Below, one piece after another: positions 44,001-51,374 of a stretch of DNA of 64,000 nucleotides. Location of the stretch: the NCBI GenBank assembly GCA_964229355.1, contig CAXRDE010000005.1:283161-347160 (forward strand), given 5' to 3'. Numbering within the stretch: position 1 is the first letter of the stretch; each line of letters starts with the position of its first letter. Below the pieces are notes generated by a model. The model was not told where the DNA came from. It searched no databases and worked only from the letters and a program-made list of their open reading frames with translations. The position numbers and the translations under genes are program-made. This DNA is from CAXRDE01 sp964229355. Lineage in GTDB: Bacteria > Cyanobacteriota > Sericytochromatia > UBA7694.

Positions 44001-44096
44001 AAATTCGTGGTGTCTGGCTTCCAGGGTAGCGGAGTCGTTGTTTAACTCTTCTAAGCTCTGCCAGTAGACGGGTTTTGCTTTCTGGTGCAAATTCAT
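41046..44096 (-). CDS. actB: ACIII subunit ActB (molybdopterin-oxidoreductase-like plus ferredoxin domain)
   Basis: A 1016-residue subunit. Twin-arginine export signal RRRFLAAMG at residues 50-58, with a lipobox-like cysteine at 68 (AFALASC). A catalytically degenerate molybdopterin-oxidoreductase-like part (about 80-740) carries no cofactor-binding cysteine or selenocysteine. The C-terminal ferredoxin-like domain (about 770-980) has four cysteine groups (CTGCNACVMAC, CQHCDNAPCEVVC, CVGTRYCSNNC, CTFC with CQEVC), giving three [4Fe-4S] clusters and one [3Fe-4S]. It passes electrons from quinol to the haems of ActA and ActE. The stop lies 10 bp before actC. Confidence 0.95.
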   Translation of the reverse strand: MNLHQKAKPVYWQSLEELNNDSATLEARHHEFKAGVTDEFDINEMSGISRRRFLAAMGASAAFALASCKNYVGKRKNGEIYTYNEHPVDVVIGRPNYYASSVRSRGSVRAALVTAREGRPVFIGPNKSHPTDAYSLNSHYQAQIMGLYDPARLQTPQKAGAEVTWAAADGEIIQALQAAAGQNQQIAIMAPAVYSPTTAKALGDFSKQYPSTKVYAHALHTEATRIRAWEQSHGGNLPAIHWDKADVILALESDFLGVEAPAGAEYGFAARRDVMSDKTFNRLYVAEGNLTATGMKSDYRLRVRPDAQMEFVMALANALQAQGVSLPGGLAGQVSGANLDDFAKQHGLSTMVLKHLVSDLAQAKGKALLYAGQRSSESMHILVNALNDALGASSLYDFAHAHVQQVPFATPGEVNGLIQDMAAGKVAVVIHWNTNPVYELSSLKYADALAKVPVSVALTTEMHETAKASTFALPIHHDLEAWGDAVSHAGVYTLQQPVIAPLHKSRQAEGAALTWAQGDSAQYNEKMYYTYLKKAWQDGVYRQSNALVDFNGYWQSALHNGFVKIKAAGSASPFKANALSAIQAGKAGSDYVLSLHYSYATLDGEFASSGWLQEIPHPVSKVVWDNYAAMSMSTAKALGVKTDDLVTVDVNGQSVTLPVLQQPGMAENVIAVEIGYGRTEAGDIGSGVGVDVMPLLQLASHDVWFAKANVSKASGSHHLVTTQNHHAFDVEIEQDLHYKRGIIHEANYLEYLKDPKVATMPTHPAVNITKTHEYEGIKWGMTIDANKCTGCNACVMACNVENNIPVVGPDQVDRGREMHWMRIDRYYSGTPEEPKITQQVMLCQHCDNAPCEVVCPVNATNHSPDGLNQMAYNRCVGTRYCSNNCPYKVRRFNFFDYRDRFAKGRYHKELAQLVHNPEVTVRSRGVMEKCTFCVQRIMWARQEAIREKRNLKGTDVTVACQEVCPSQAISFGDSNDPNSDIAKQRKHAANHRVLQDFNARPAVTYMATLRNTHEKV

Positions 44097-44097
44097 G

Positions 44098-44310
44098 TCA
44101 ACCTCGTTTTTCTCTCTTCACTGCCAGTGGGTGTTCCTTCACACGGGCAGCAAGGGCATTTCTCGATGGTGCTTTTTTACGTGCAGGAAGCTGCTTCGTA
44201 ACCACACCGGGGACAGAGGGAATCAACTGGAGCAACCAAAGCCCCAGCGCACTTTTGCCAATTAACGACAAAAAATGACGACGTTCCAAAGCGTTGTTTT
44301 CTTTTTTCAT
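44098..44310 (-). CDS. Small twin-arginine-signal protein between actA and actB
   Basis: A 70-residue protein starting MKKENNALERRHFLSLIGKS. The RRHFL motif and hydrophobic stretch (SALGLWLLQLIPSV) look like a Tat signal; the mature end is a short, very basic tail. ATG 44310 has AAGGAA upstream. It sits 11 bp after actA and 1 bp before actB. The tail is too short for an enzyme, so it may be a small structural subunit, a Tat helper, or a decayed gene. No such subunit is part of the standard ActABCDEF set that I know. Confidence 0.65.
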   Translation of the reverse strand: MKKENNALERRHFLSLIGKSALGLWLLQLIPSVPGVVTKQLPARKKAPSRNALAARVKEHPLAVKREKRG

Positions 44311-44321
44311 GACATTCTTCC

Positions 44322-44900
44322 TTATCGGTGGCACGCAGCACAATTTTCGGGACCATACCCCAGACCGGTCAATTTGGTCAAGTGAGGATACTTTTCGGGC
44401 GCTGTGCGATGGCATTCCAGACAGTCGGACATCATAAAGGGCTTCTGTTGTCCTACAACGGCCATATTCTGAATTTCCCCGTGACACTCCTGACATTCCA
44501 GGCCTTTGTTCACGTGAACACTGTGATTGAAGTAAACGTGTTCAGGAAGCTTGTGAATCCGCTTCCAGGGAATGGGCTTATTTTCTTCGTAGTATTGCGT
44601 TAATTTTTGGATTTCCGGCTTGTCGGTACGGGCAATCTTGTGGCAGTTCATACATGTATCCGCAGAGGGAACATTGGCATGACGGCTTTTGTTGACACCC
44701 GTGTGACAGTACTGACAATCAATACCCATTTTTCCCGCATGAAGTTCATGGGAATAATTAATGGGCTGTGTCGGCGTATACCCAACGTTGTATCTTTCGT
44801 TACGGGAAGCGTAATACGTTACCGCATAACTGGAAAAAACGATGAGCAAGGTAACCGGAAGGTAGATACGCAAAATATAATCTAGTACAGACTTTCTCAT
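44322..44900 (-). CDS. actA: ACIII subunit ActA (pentahaem cytochrome c)
   Basis: A 192-residue membrane-anchored cytochrome. One N-terminal helix (YLPVTLLIVFSSYAVTYYA) holds it at the membrane. Five haem motifs follow: CQYCH, CMNCH, CQECH, CLECH, CAACH. The pattern of five CxxCH in about 190 residues is the ActA hallmark. It accepts electrons from ActB clusters and passes them on toward ActE. AGGTGA lies 6 bp upstream of ATG 44900. It is the first gene of the operon, with an FNR-type promoter 180 bp upstream. Confidence 0.95.
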   Translation of the reverse strand: MRKSVLDYILRIYLPVTLLIVFSSYAVTYYASRNERYNVGYTPTQPINYSHELHAGKMGIDCQYCHTGVNKSRHANVPSADTCMNCHKIARTDKPEIQKLTQYYEENKPIPWKRIHKLPEHVYFNHSVHVNKGLECQECHGEIQNMAVVGQQKPFMMSDCLECHRTAPEKYPHLTKLTGLGYGPENCAACHR

Positions 44901-44946
44901 GGGTCACCTGAAATTTTTTACTTTGTTTGCAACGAACTTGACTGCA

Positions 44947-44959
44947 TTGATTACATCAA
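44947..44959 (-). promoter_or_regulatory. FNR-like site with 3-bp spacer (weak)
   Basis: TTGAT-TAC-ATCAA has both half-sites of an FNR box but a 3-bp spacer instead of 4. It lies 47 bp before actA. It may be a second, weaker contact or chance. Confidence 0.25.
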
Positions 44960-45082
44960 GGACTCTATGACAGGATACCATCTTTACCCGCAAAGCGTAG
45001 TAGATCCATTACAAAAGCCTATTAAAGAAAGAAAAACACATGGTTAATTTTGGTTTATTTTCCTTTTAACATACAGTCCGTC

Positions 45083-45131
45083 CCAATTTAATATAGAAGC
45101 TGACCGTTTCTTTGGCCTTGATCCAGATCAA
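45083..45131 (-). promoter_or_regulatory. FNR-type activator box and promoter of the ACIII operon
   Basis: TTGAT-CCAG-ATCAA (45118-45131) matches the FNR-family consensus TTGATNNNNATCAA perfectly. On the minus strand a -10 TATATT lies at 45095-45090, putting the start of transcription near 45083. The box is then centred at -41.5, the classic class II activator position. A 5'-UTR of about 180 nt would lead to actA. Confidence 0.65.
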
Positions 45132-45147
45132 CTCCCCCCATTTAACC

Positions 45148-46272
45148 TCAATGGGTCAGCACCAAAAACGCATAATTATAGAGGTAGTTTGAACTGCGGG
45201 TCACCTCGGGATAGGTTTGCACCATTCGTCGCCCGGACGGACTATTAAACACCATTTGTGGGGCTCCCCCCCCGTCATACATCACCCCTTTGACGGCACC
45301 CAGTTTTTTTAAGATCAGCGCCATTTGTGCGGGGGTGGCTCCGCCCTCAAAGCGGTATTTGCCTTCGCCCACGTTCACAAACAGCAGCGAGCGATCCGGT
45401 AAAATACCCACCGCCGAACGGGGAGTCGCGCGCCGGGGATACCCCGCCTGCCCCGAACTTACAAAGTCTTTAGGGTTCACCTTGCGGTAAGCGCCCTCAT
45501 AACGCACTGTGCCTACCTGCTGATACATCCAGGGGTACTTTTCTTGATCCAATAGTAAAATACCGCCGCCCATGGCCAGACGATACCAGCGCCCTGACTG
45601 GGGCCCCAGCCCCCCACGAAACACACTGGGACGGTTATTGTGGGCAATGCCCAGGGTATAGCGCTGGTTAATGTCTTTACCGGTCCGCTTTTCGGCATTG
45701 TGATAAATGCCCGGTTGACACTGGGCCCCCTGATTTTTACAGCGCTGACCAATCATATCTCCGGCAGGAATACGCCCAAAAAAGCACCAGCTCATTAAGC
45801 CTGACACCTCAGGGCGCGCCAGCACCTTCGCCGTATATAAAGGATGATCCCACTGGTCCGAAAACAAAACCTTTAAGCGCGGAAAGGCTTGCGGCAAAAC
45901 CCGCAGCACCCGAATGGTATGGCGCGGGCTCACCGGATGACGCTCATATTGATAATAGGTTACACCCGGTGCCAATTCGCGGGGCACCAGGGAGCGGTAC
46001 CCCCCCACCTGGTATTCCATTCCCTGCGGCGGAATAATCCCCTCCGGCCGATCATCGGGCTCAGAAATCACTCCTTTGGGAGGCCCCGATTCTTCGCGCA
46101 AAGCATCCAGCAGGGCCGTATCGGTTTTGCGCGAGGAAGCACTTTCAAACCAACTGCCCTGAACGCCCGGTAAAAAGCGCACCAGGGCACAGCCGCCGCT
46201 CTGGCACTGTGAAAAAAGCAGGAGTGCCGAACCCAGCAGCAACGAACGATAGGTGAATCGAAATTTAGTCAT
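45148..46272 (-). CDS. Phosphodiester-glycosidase-like (NAGPA domain) lipoprotein
   Basis: A 374-residue lipoprotein (signal ending LLLFSQC). The second half matches the NAGPA/PF09992 domain: RSAVGILPDRSLLFVNVGEG, then GATPAQMALILKKLGA and VMYDGGGAPQMVF, where the DGG stretch is the conserved core. These proteins remove sugars from phosphodiester or cell-wall glycans. ATG 46272 overlaps the stop of the WD40-like gene by 8 bp, so the two are co-translated. The gene ends 17 bp before the FNR box of the ACIII operon. Confidence 0.8.
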   Translation of the reverse strand: MTKFRFTYRSLLLGSALLLFSQCQSGGCALVRFLPGVQGSWFESASSRKTDTALLDALREESGPPKGVISEPDDRPEGIIPPQGMEYQVGGYRSLVPRELAPGVTYYQYERHPVSPRHTIRVLRVLPQAFPRLKVLFSDQWDHPLYTAKVLARPEVSGLMSWCFFGRIPAGDMIGQRCKNQGAQCQPGIYHNAEKRTGKDINQRYTLGIAHNNRPSVFRGGLGPQSGRWYRLAMGGGILLLDQEKYPWMYQQVGTVRYEGAYRKVNPKDFVSSGQAGYPRRATPRSAVGILPDRSLLFVNVGEGKYRFEGGATPAQMALILKKLGAVKGVMYDGGGAPQMVFNSPSGRRMVQTYPEVTRSSNYLYNYAFLVLTH

Positions 46273-47275
46273 GGGGAAAAGCGTAGAACACAGGACGGTA
46301 CTCAGGACGCAAAAGACTCGACGTCAACACAGCGTTTTCTTCGGGGGTAATGCTCAGGGCATCAACTTCTTCAGCAACCTGCTGCGACAACAACACCTTG
46401 CCATCGGTCACCCGCCTTACCACCAGCTTGCGTTGGCGGCCATTGGATCGCTCGGTGTAAGCCAAAAAACGCCCCGAATCACTCAATACCAGCGCTGATT
46501 CTGTGGCACTCATGGCCTCTACCGCAAAGGTTTTTAGCAGATTGGTGGGCAAATGCCACAGTTTGAGCTGGCGAATATTTGTGTTTTGAGCCTGGGGCAC
46601 CGCAAAGGCAAAGTAGTCTCCCGCACGGGCATAACTCATGGGCGGGCTACCCGGCATTTGATACACCCAACGGTGTTGCAGCGTGTTATACACCTTGAGT
46701 TGCCCCCCTTCGGTCGCGAAAGAAAGGTACCCGCCCAGGGGATGAAAGGCCAACTGAGATCCCGGATAGTGTCCGGGCAGCTTTAAGGGTTGCTGATGGG
46801 CCCATAAACGCCCCACCTGACGCCCTCGACGCCAATCCCAGACTTCCAAACGCATAACGTCCTGCAGACGGGTTTGGGCAAATACCGTGCGGGTTAAATA
46901 GACGCCATCGGGGCTCAGCGCAAAGGGCCATTGCACGCTGTCTTGTTTACTTAAACGCAAAACTCCCGCAGGTTGCAAAGCGGGAAACTTCCAGCGGCGA
47001 TAAACCCCATCATTAAAACCCGCCACCAGAAATCGGCCGTTGTAGCTGAGTTCCACCTGGTATACGGGTTCGTCAAAGCGTAAGGTTTTTAAGGGCTTTC
47101 GGGTTTTACGAGACCAGAGCACCAGCTCTTGATTTTGCCATGAAACACCGTAGCGCTGATCAGGCGTTAAAAGCACCCGACCAGAATAAGGCAGTTCGGC
47201 AGCCTGGGCTACGCCAACCGCGGCAAGCAGAAGCCACAGAGCGAAGGCCGCAATAAAATTAGAGCACCGCCACAT
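46265..47275 (-). CDS. Exported WD40-like beta-propeller protein
   Basis: A 336-residue protein with signal peptide (FALWLLLAAVGVAQAAE). Repeated strands such as LLTPDQRYGVSWQNQELVLW, GRFLVAGFNDGVYRRWKFP, GVYLTRTVFA, LSFATEGGQLKVYN and RFLAYTERS suggest a seven-bladed WD40/YVTN propeller. ATG 47275 is chosen because it gives a clean signal peptide. The longer frame overlaps the previous gene. It is followed by the NAGPA lipoprotein with an 8-bp overlap and overlaps the gene before by 17 bp. Confidence 0.75.
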   Translation of the reverse strand: MWRCSNFIAAFALWLLLAAVGVAQAAELPYSGRVLLTPDQRYGVSWQNQELVLWSRKTRKPLKTLRFDEPVYQVELSYNGRFLVAGFNDGVYRRWKFPALQPAGVLRLSKQDSVQWPFALSPDGVYLTRTVFAQTRLQDVMRLEVWDWRRGRQVGRLWAHQQPLKLPGHYPGSQLAFHPLGGYLSFATEGGQLKVYNTLQHRWVYQMPGSPPMSYARAGDYFAFAVPQAQNTNIRQLKLWHLPTNLLKTFAVEAMSATESALVLSDSGRFLAYTERSNGRQRKLVVRRVTDGKVLLSQQVAEEVDALSITPEENAVLTSSLLRPEYRPVFYAFPHD

Positions 47276-47699
47276 CGCGGGGCACCTGAAGGTCCACGAT
47301 GGAGGCTTTACGGAAATAAACGGCAAATCGCGCATGGGCAGTTTTTAATACCTCAGCAATGGCATCTTGCTTGCTTTCGTCGGTCACCGGAATAGACAGC
47401 GCGTAAGCGCCCTTTGCCAATTGCTCATCTACATATTTAACATAGGTTCGCTGCACCTCTGAGACATGCTCTAACAGGCGCATGAACTTGTCTAGCATAC
47501 CATTTTCTGAGCCTTCAGCATCGAGAATTTCTCGCCCGGCTGGTCCGTGTAGCACACTGATTTCCCGGGGATCAATCCCATGAATTTGTACGGCGGCAAT
47601 CACTTCCTCGACACGGGTTTCGTCTGCCAGAACGGCAATCATGGTGTGCGTGGGGTGCAACATAAAGGTTTCGGCCTGATTTAAGGTGTATAAAGACAT
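47259..47699 (-). CDS. Small stress-protein-like cytoplasmic protein
   Basis: A 146-residue alpha/beta protein. The N-terminal half (MIAVLADETRVEEVIAAVQ, REISVLHGPAGREIL) has the beta-alpha-beta form of general-stress/DUF1269-like ACT-type domains, and the second half is helical. ATG 47699 is preferred over GTG 47702; AAAGGAT is upstream. It starts the three-gene minus-strand operon with the WD40-like and NAGPA genes. Assignment to a family is weak. Confidence 0.6.
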   Translation of the reverse strand: MSLYTLNQAETFMLHPTHTMIAVLADETRVEEVIAAVQIHGIDPREISVLHGPAGREILDAEGSENGMLDKFMRLLEHVSEVQRTYVKYVDEQLAKGAYALSIPVTDESKQDAIAEVLKTAHARFAVYFRKASIVDLQVPRDVAVL

Positions 47700-47744
47700 C
47701 ACTGTAAAATCCTTTGTTTTTCTTTTATCTTAACAAGAGGCCTA

Positions 47745-47773
47745 TTAAAAACCCGTTTAGAGCAGGCTATAAT
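47745..47773 (+). promoter_or_regulatory. sigma70-type promoter for the aminotransferase gene
   Basis: A perfect TATAAT (47768-47773) has a weak -35 TTAAAA (47745-47750) 17 bp before it. It lies 53 bp upstream of ATG 47826. Confidence 0.5.
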
Positions 47774-47825
47774 ACAGAGAATCTATATGGACTTTTAATA
47801 CCAACAAATAAGAAAGATTGCCGCT

Positions 47826-48995
47826 ATGACCGCCAACCCCTATAAACTCTCTGAACGCACCCTCAATATTGCGGAGTCCACCACCACCAAACTCATGGGC
47901 GACGTGCAGCAGCGCAAAGCCGCGGGCGAAAAAATTATCTCCTTTAACGCGGGTGAGCCAGATTTTGATCCCCCAGAAGTTATTCTCAAAGCCACAGAAC
48001 ACGCGCTGTTAAATGGCAAAACAAAATACGGAGCGGTACCCGGCGAAGCGGCACTGCGGCAAGCCATTGCCAAAAAGCTGAACACAGAAAACAAAATGGA
48101 CGTCACCGCCGAGAACGTGTTGGTGGCCAACGGATCCAAGCAAATTCTCTACATGATTTTTCAGGCCCTGTGTAATCCCGGTGACGAAGTTATTGTACTC
48201 AAACCCTATTGGGTAACCTTTCCAGAGGGCATTAAACTGGCCGGTGGCGTGCCTGTTTTTGTAGACACCCTCGAACACCAGCCCGACCTTGAGGCCATCA
48301 AAGCCGCCATTACGCCCCGCACCAAAGCCATTCTGGTAAACAGCCCCAACAACCCCACCGGTGCGGTGTATCCCCGCGAAACCCTACAGGCCATCGGTGA
48401 GTTGGCGGTGGCCCACGAGATCTACGTAATCTCAGACGAAGCTTACGAAGGCCTGGTGTACCACGGCGCTGAACACATTAGTATGGCTTCACTGTCTGCA
48501 GACATTGCCCGCTGGACCATTACCACCCAAACCTTTTCAAAAAGCTATTGCATGACCGGCTTTCGGGTGGGTTACCTGGCCGCCGATGTGAGCGTGGTCA
48601 AGGCCATTAACAAAATGAACAGTCACCTCACCGGCAATGTGTGCACCTTTGCCCAGTACGGTGCCGTGGGCGCCCTCGAAGCGGACCCCACTATCTTTCA
48701 AGACATGCAAAAAACCTTTGAGCGCCGCTTTGAATTGGCCTACCCCTTATGCCAGGAAATCTTCAGCTGCGTTAAGCCCACCGGTGCCTTTTATTTGTTT
48801 CCCGATGTGAGCGAATATCTGGGTGAGCGCTTTGCCGATGACGACGCCCTGGCCGCATACCTGCTCAGCGAAGCCAAAGTTGCCGTGGTGCCAGGCTCTG
48901 CCTTTGGCGCACCCGGTCATTTGCGGGTATCTTTTTCGACCAGTGAAGCAGACATTGCCCAGGGATTTGCCCAAATCAAAGCCGCTTTGCAGTAA
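47826..48995 (+). CDS. aspC: Aspartate aminotransferase (class I, PLP-dependent)
   Basis: A 389-residue PLP enzyme of the subgroup Ib aspartate aminotransferases, making aspartate from oxaloacetate and glutamate or the reverse. Visible marks are NSPNNPTGAVY, the ISDEAYEGLVY segment, and the PLP lysine in TFSKSYCMTGFRVGY, with an Arg near the end (HLRVSFSTSE) for the substrate carboxylate. The length is standard. Some members also use prephenate, which cannot be told apart here. Confidence 0.88.
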   Translation: MTANPYKLSERTLNIAESTTTKLMGDVQQRKAAGEKIISFNAGEPDFDPPEVILKATEHALLNGKTKYGAVPGEAALRQAIAKKLNTENKMDVTAENVLVANGSKQILYMIFQALCNPGDEVIVLKPYWVTFPEGIKLAGGVPVFVDTLEHQPDLEAIKAAITPRTKAILVNSPNNPTGAVYPRETLQAIGELAVAHEIYVISDEAYEGLVYHGAEHISMASLSADIARWTITTQTFSKSYCMTGFRVGYLAADVSVVKAINKMNSHLTGNVCTFAQYGAVGALEADPTIFQDMQKTFERRFELAYPLCQEIFSCVKPTGAFYLFPDVSEYLGERFADDDALAAYLLSEAKVAVVPGSAFGAPGHLRVSFSTSEADIAQGFAQIKAALQ

Positions 48996-49007
48996 GCAGC
49001 AGCCCCT

Positions 49008-49835
49008 GTGAAACTGGTCATGACCCTTGTGGTGCGCGATGAAGCGGATATTCTCCCGGCTCAGTTACATTACCATCGCGCCCAGGGGGTCGACTTTTTT
49101 TTGGTGCTGGATCACCGCTCTGTGGACAGCACCCGTGAGCAGCTGTTGCACTACGAGCAATTGGGTTGGCTAAAATGGTTTGCCACCGACCAGCTCGCCC
49201 GCGAGCAGGGCCTGTGGGTGACCGCCCTGGCTCGGCGGGCCTTTGTGGAACACCAGGCCGATTGGGTCATTAACAATGACGCCGATGAGTTTTGGTGGAG
49301 CCACTCGGGCTCCCTCAAAGACCACTTGCAACACATTGCCCCACAGCACCGTCTGGTGTATGCCCCCCGCACCAATTTTTGGGCCCCCGAAACGGCCGAG
49401 ACCAGCGCCCCCTTCTGGGAACAGCAGATCTACCAGCAGGCCAAAGCCCTCAATTTTTTGGGTGAGCCCCTGTCAGGCAAAATCTGCCACCGGGGCGAAA
49501 AAGACATTGTGGTGCATCATGGCAACCACTCTGTCGCGCCCATGGCTGCCGAAGATATTGCCCCCCTCACGACGCCCCCGGCCTTAGAGATCTTGCACTT
49601 TCCGCTGCGTCACTACACCCAGTTTGAGCAAAAAGTCCGCAACGGAGGCGGTTCATGGGCTGCCAACCTGCAGTTAGCCCCAGGCATTGGCAAGGGCAAG
49701 CGACACCTCTACACCCTCTATTTGAACGGCCAACTGCCCGCTTTTTATGGGCAATGGCAGGCCCACAACCAGACCCACAACCGCCAAAAGAACACCCGCT
49801 TTCGCGATTACATGAAAAAATTAATCATGAATTAA
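49008..49835 (+). CDS. Glycosyltransferase family 2-like (PF13704 type)
   Basis: A 275-residue cytoplasmic GT-A enzyme. MTLVVRDEADILPAQLHYH is the start of the PF13704 domain, and VINNDADEFWW holds the DxD metal site. Relatives transfer sugars to surface glycans. GTG 49008 is used, 12 bp after aspC. It has no membrane segment. Sugar and acceptor are unknown. Confidence 0.8.
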   Translation: MKLVMTLVVRDEADILPAQLHYHRAQGVDFFLVLDHRSVDSTREQLLHYEQLGWLKWFATDQLAREQGLWVTALARRAFVEHQADWVINNDADEFWWSHSGSLKDHLQHIAPQHRLVYAPRTNFWAPETAETSAPFWEQQIYQQAKALNFLGEPLSGKICHRGEKDIVVHHGNHSVAPMAAEDIAPLTTPPALEILHFPLRHYTQFEQKVRNGGGSWAANLQLAPGIGKGKRHLYTLYLNGQLPAFYGQWQAHNQTHNRQKNTRFRDYMKKLIMN

Positions 49836-49881
49836 CCCAACATTAATTCAGTTTTGCCGACACCTTGCTTATAACTAAAGT

Positions 49882-50601
49882 ATGAACTTTTGTAGCGTAA
49901 ACCCTTACCAGCCCCTTGAGGTACGTCTAAAGGCCGTCCAGCAACAAAACCAGAGCCCTATGCTCTCTGAGGCGCCAGCAGAAGCCTTACCCGGTCCCAC
50001 CACCGACAGCACCCCAAAGGGTGACAAGGTCAAAATATACGACTGGTTTAAAAAAGGTGTCGATGGAACCAATGCCGTGGGCAGCGTGATTACCCTTCCC
50101 AATGAAGCCCTTAAACTGGCCGATGGCATGGCCGATGCCGCCAAAGCATTGAGTCGCTACGATGATCTGCTGGTGCCTTTAAAATCCCGTCCGCTGGCCG
50201 CTCTGGGTTCACGGGCTCTTTCTGGTACCTTACGGGTACTCGAAGAAAGCGCCACCGTCACCAAAGCCGCACGGGCCATTATGCAGGTGCCTGTGGTGGG
50301 TCGCTTAACCCAGCCCCATGTGGCCGACTTTGTCTCTCAAAAAGTCATGCCCACAGCCAACGCACTGGCCTCTGGCATTAGTATTTATGACCATAGCCGA
50401 CGCTTTCAAAAAGCCAGTGCCGAAGGCAACACTGCCGCCCAGGTTTTAAGCGGTGTCCAAATCGGTCTCAACGCCGTTTCAGCGGTCACCGGTTACATGA
50501 AGGGCACCGCCCAGACCGTTTCCGCGGTGGCCGGTCTCAGCAGCCTGGCCTTAGACGTGGGCTCCTGGGCCACCGGCATTGGCCACGTTAAGTTAAACTA
50601 A
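49882..50601 (+). CDS. Hypothetical protein, possibly leaderless
   Basis: A 239-residue protein with a Gln/Pro-rich N-terminus (residues 1-50) and a helical, Ala/Gly/Val-rich body with possible amphipathic or short hydrophobic helices. There is no signal peptide and no family that I recognise. A TATAAC at 49870-49875 lies only 6 bp before ATG 49882 and no ribosome site is present, so the mRNA may start at the start codon. Its 3' end is 12 bp from the convergent reductase gene. Confidence 0.6.
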   Translation: MNFCSVNPYQPLEVRLKAVQQQNQSPMLSEAPAEALPGPTTDSTPKGDKVKIYDWFKKGVDGTNAVGSVITLPNEALKLADGMADAAKALSRYDDLLVPLKSRPLAALGSRALSGTLRVLEESATVTKAARAIMQVPVVGRLTQPHVADFVSQKVMPTANALASGISIYDHSRRFQKASAEGNTAAQVLSGVQIGLNAVSAVTGYMKGTAQTVSAVAGLSSLALDVGSWATGIGHVKLN

Positions 50602-50613
50602 CCCCTAAACCCT

Positions 50614-51354
50614 TTAATGCCATTTTTCGTAATGGATTTGGCCAGCGGGCACCGCAAGTTCCAGCAGGCCCTCTTCGACTTCCGCAATCATGGTCTGAGG
50701 CCCACAAATAAAGTAATGGGCGTCCATCGGTAGGTTTTTGTCTTTCAGAAACGCCGTGTCAATGCGCTGGGTAAAATGCACCCACTCGGGGATATCCTCG
50801 GTTTCGGTACAGGTAAACACCGCCAGTACATTTTCATGCCGCTCTGCCAGATCGCGAATTTCAGCGGCAAAGGCAAAATCTTCTGGGGTATGGGCGCTGT
50901 ATAACACAGCCACAGGCGCATCAGGCGACAACATCACCGCACTGCGCAAAATGCTCATCATGGGTGTAATGCCAATGCCCCCGGCAATCAAGACCAATTG
51001 TTCCCCCATATCCGGGTCATACACACAGGCCCCTTGTCCTTGCGACACATGCACCTGTACCCCAGGCTCCGCCTGCTCACACAAATAATGGGTGACCGGA
51101 TGCTTTGTGGAGGTCTGGATCGCCAACTCAAACTGGGTATTGGTCTCACCGGGCGCAGAAGTAAGCGAGTAGCCGCCCACCTGAAGGGCGCCGTCTAAGG
51201 TGACAAAGAGATCAATCCACTGGCCGGGCAAATAATCAAAGCCCTGACCGGCCACATCAAACACAAAGCGCTTAATGGTGGGGGTTTCCTGGGTAACCTT
51301 TACTAAGGTGGCCGTCAACAGGCCTTCGGGTAAGTGGGGTAAATGGGCGGGCAT
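50614..51354 (-). CDS. FAD/NAD(P)H oxidoreductase of the ferredoxin-reductase family
   Basis: A 246-residue flavoprotein. The FAD-binding half has LPGQWIDLFV and GGYSLTSAPGE, where the RxYS-type motif is changed to GGYSLTS. The NAD(P)-binding half has VLIAGGIGITPMMSILRSA and ends with HYFICGPQTMIAEV. ATG 51354 follows AGGAGAAG. No 2Fe-2S domain is attached, so it would pair with a partner protein. Similar proteins serve phenol hydroxylases and sulfur or nitrate metabolism; the role here is not fixed. Confidence 0.8.
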   Translation of the reverse strand: MPAHLPHLPEGLLTATLVKVTQETPTIKRFVFDVAGQGFDYLPGQWIDLFVTLDGALQVGGYSLTSAPGETNTQFELAIQTSTKHPVTHYLCEQAEPGVQVHVSQGQGACVYDPDMGEQLVLIAGGIGITPMMSILRSAVMLSPDAPVAVLYSAHTPEDFAFAAEIRDLAERHENVLAVFTCTETEDIPEWVHFTQRIDTAFLKDKNLPMDAHYFICGPQTMIAEVEEGLLELAVPAGQIHYEKWH

Positions 51355-51374
51355 AGAGTTCTCTTCTCCTGTGG

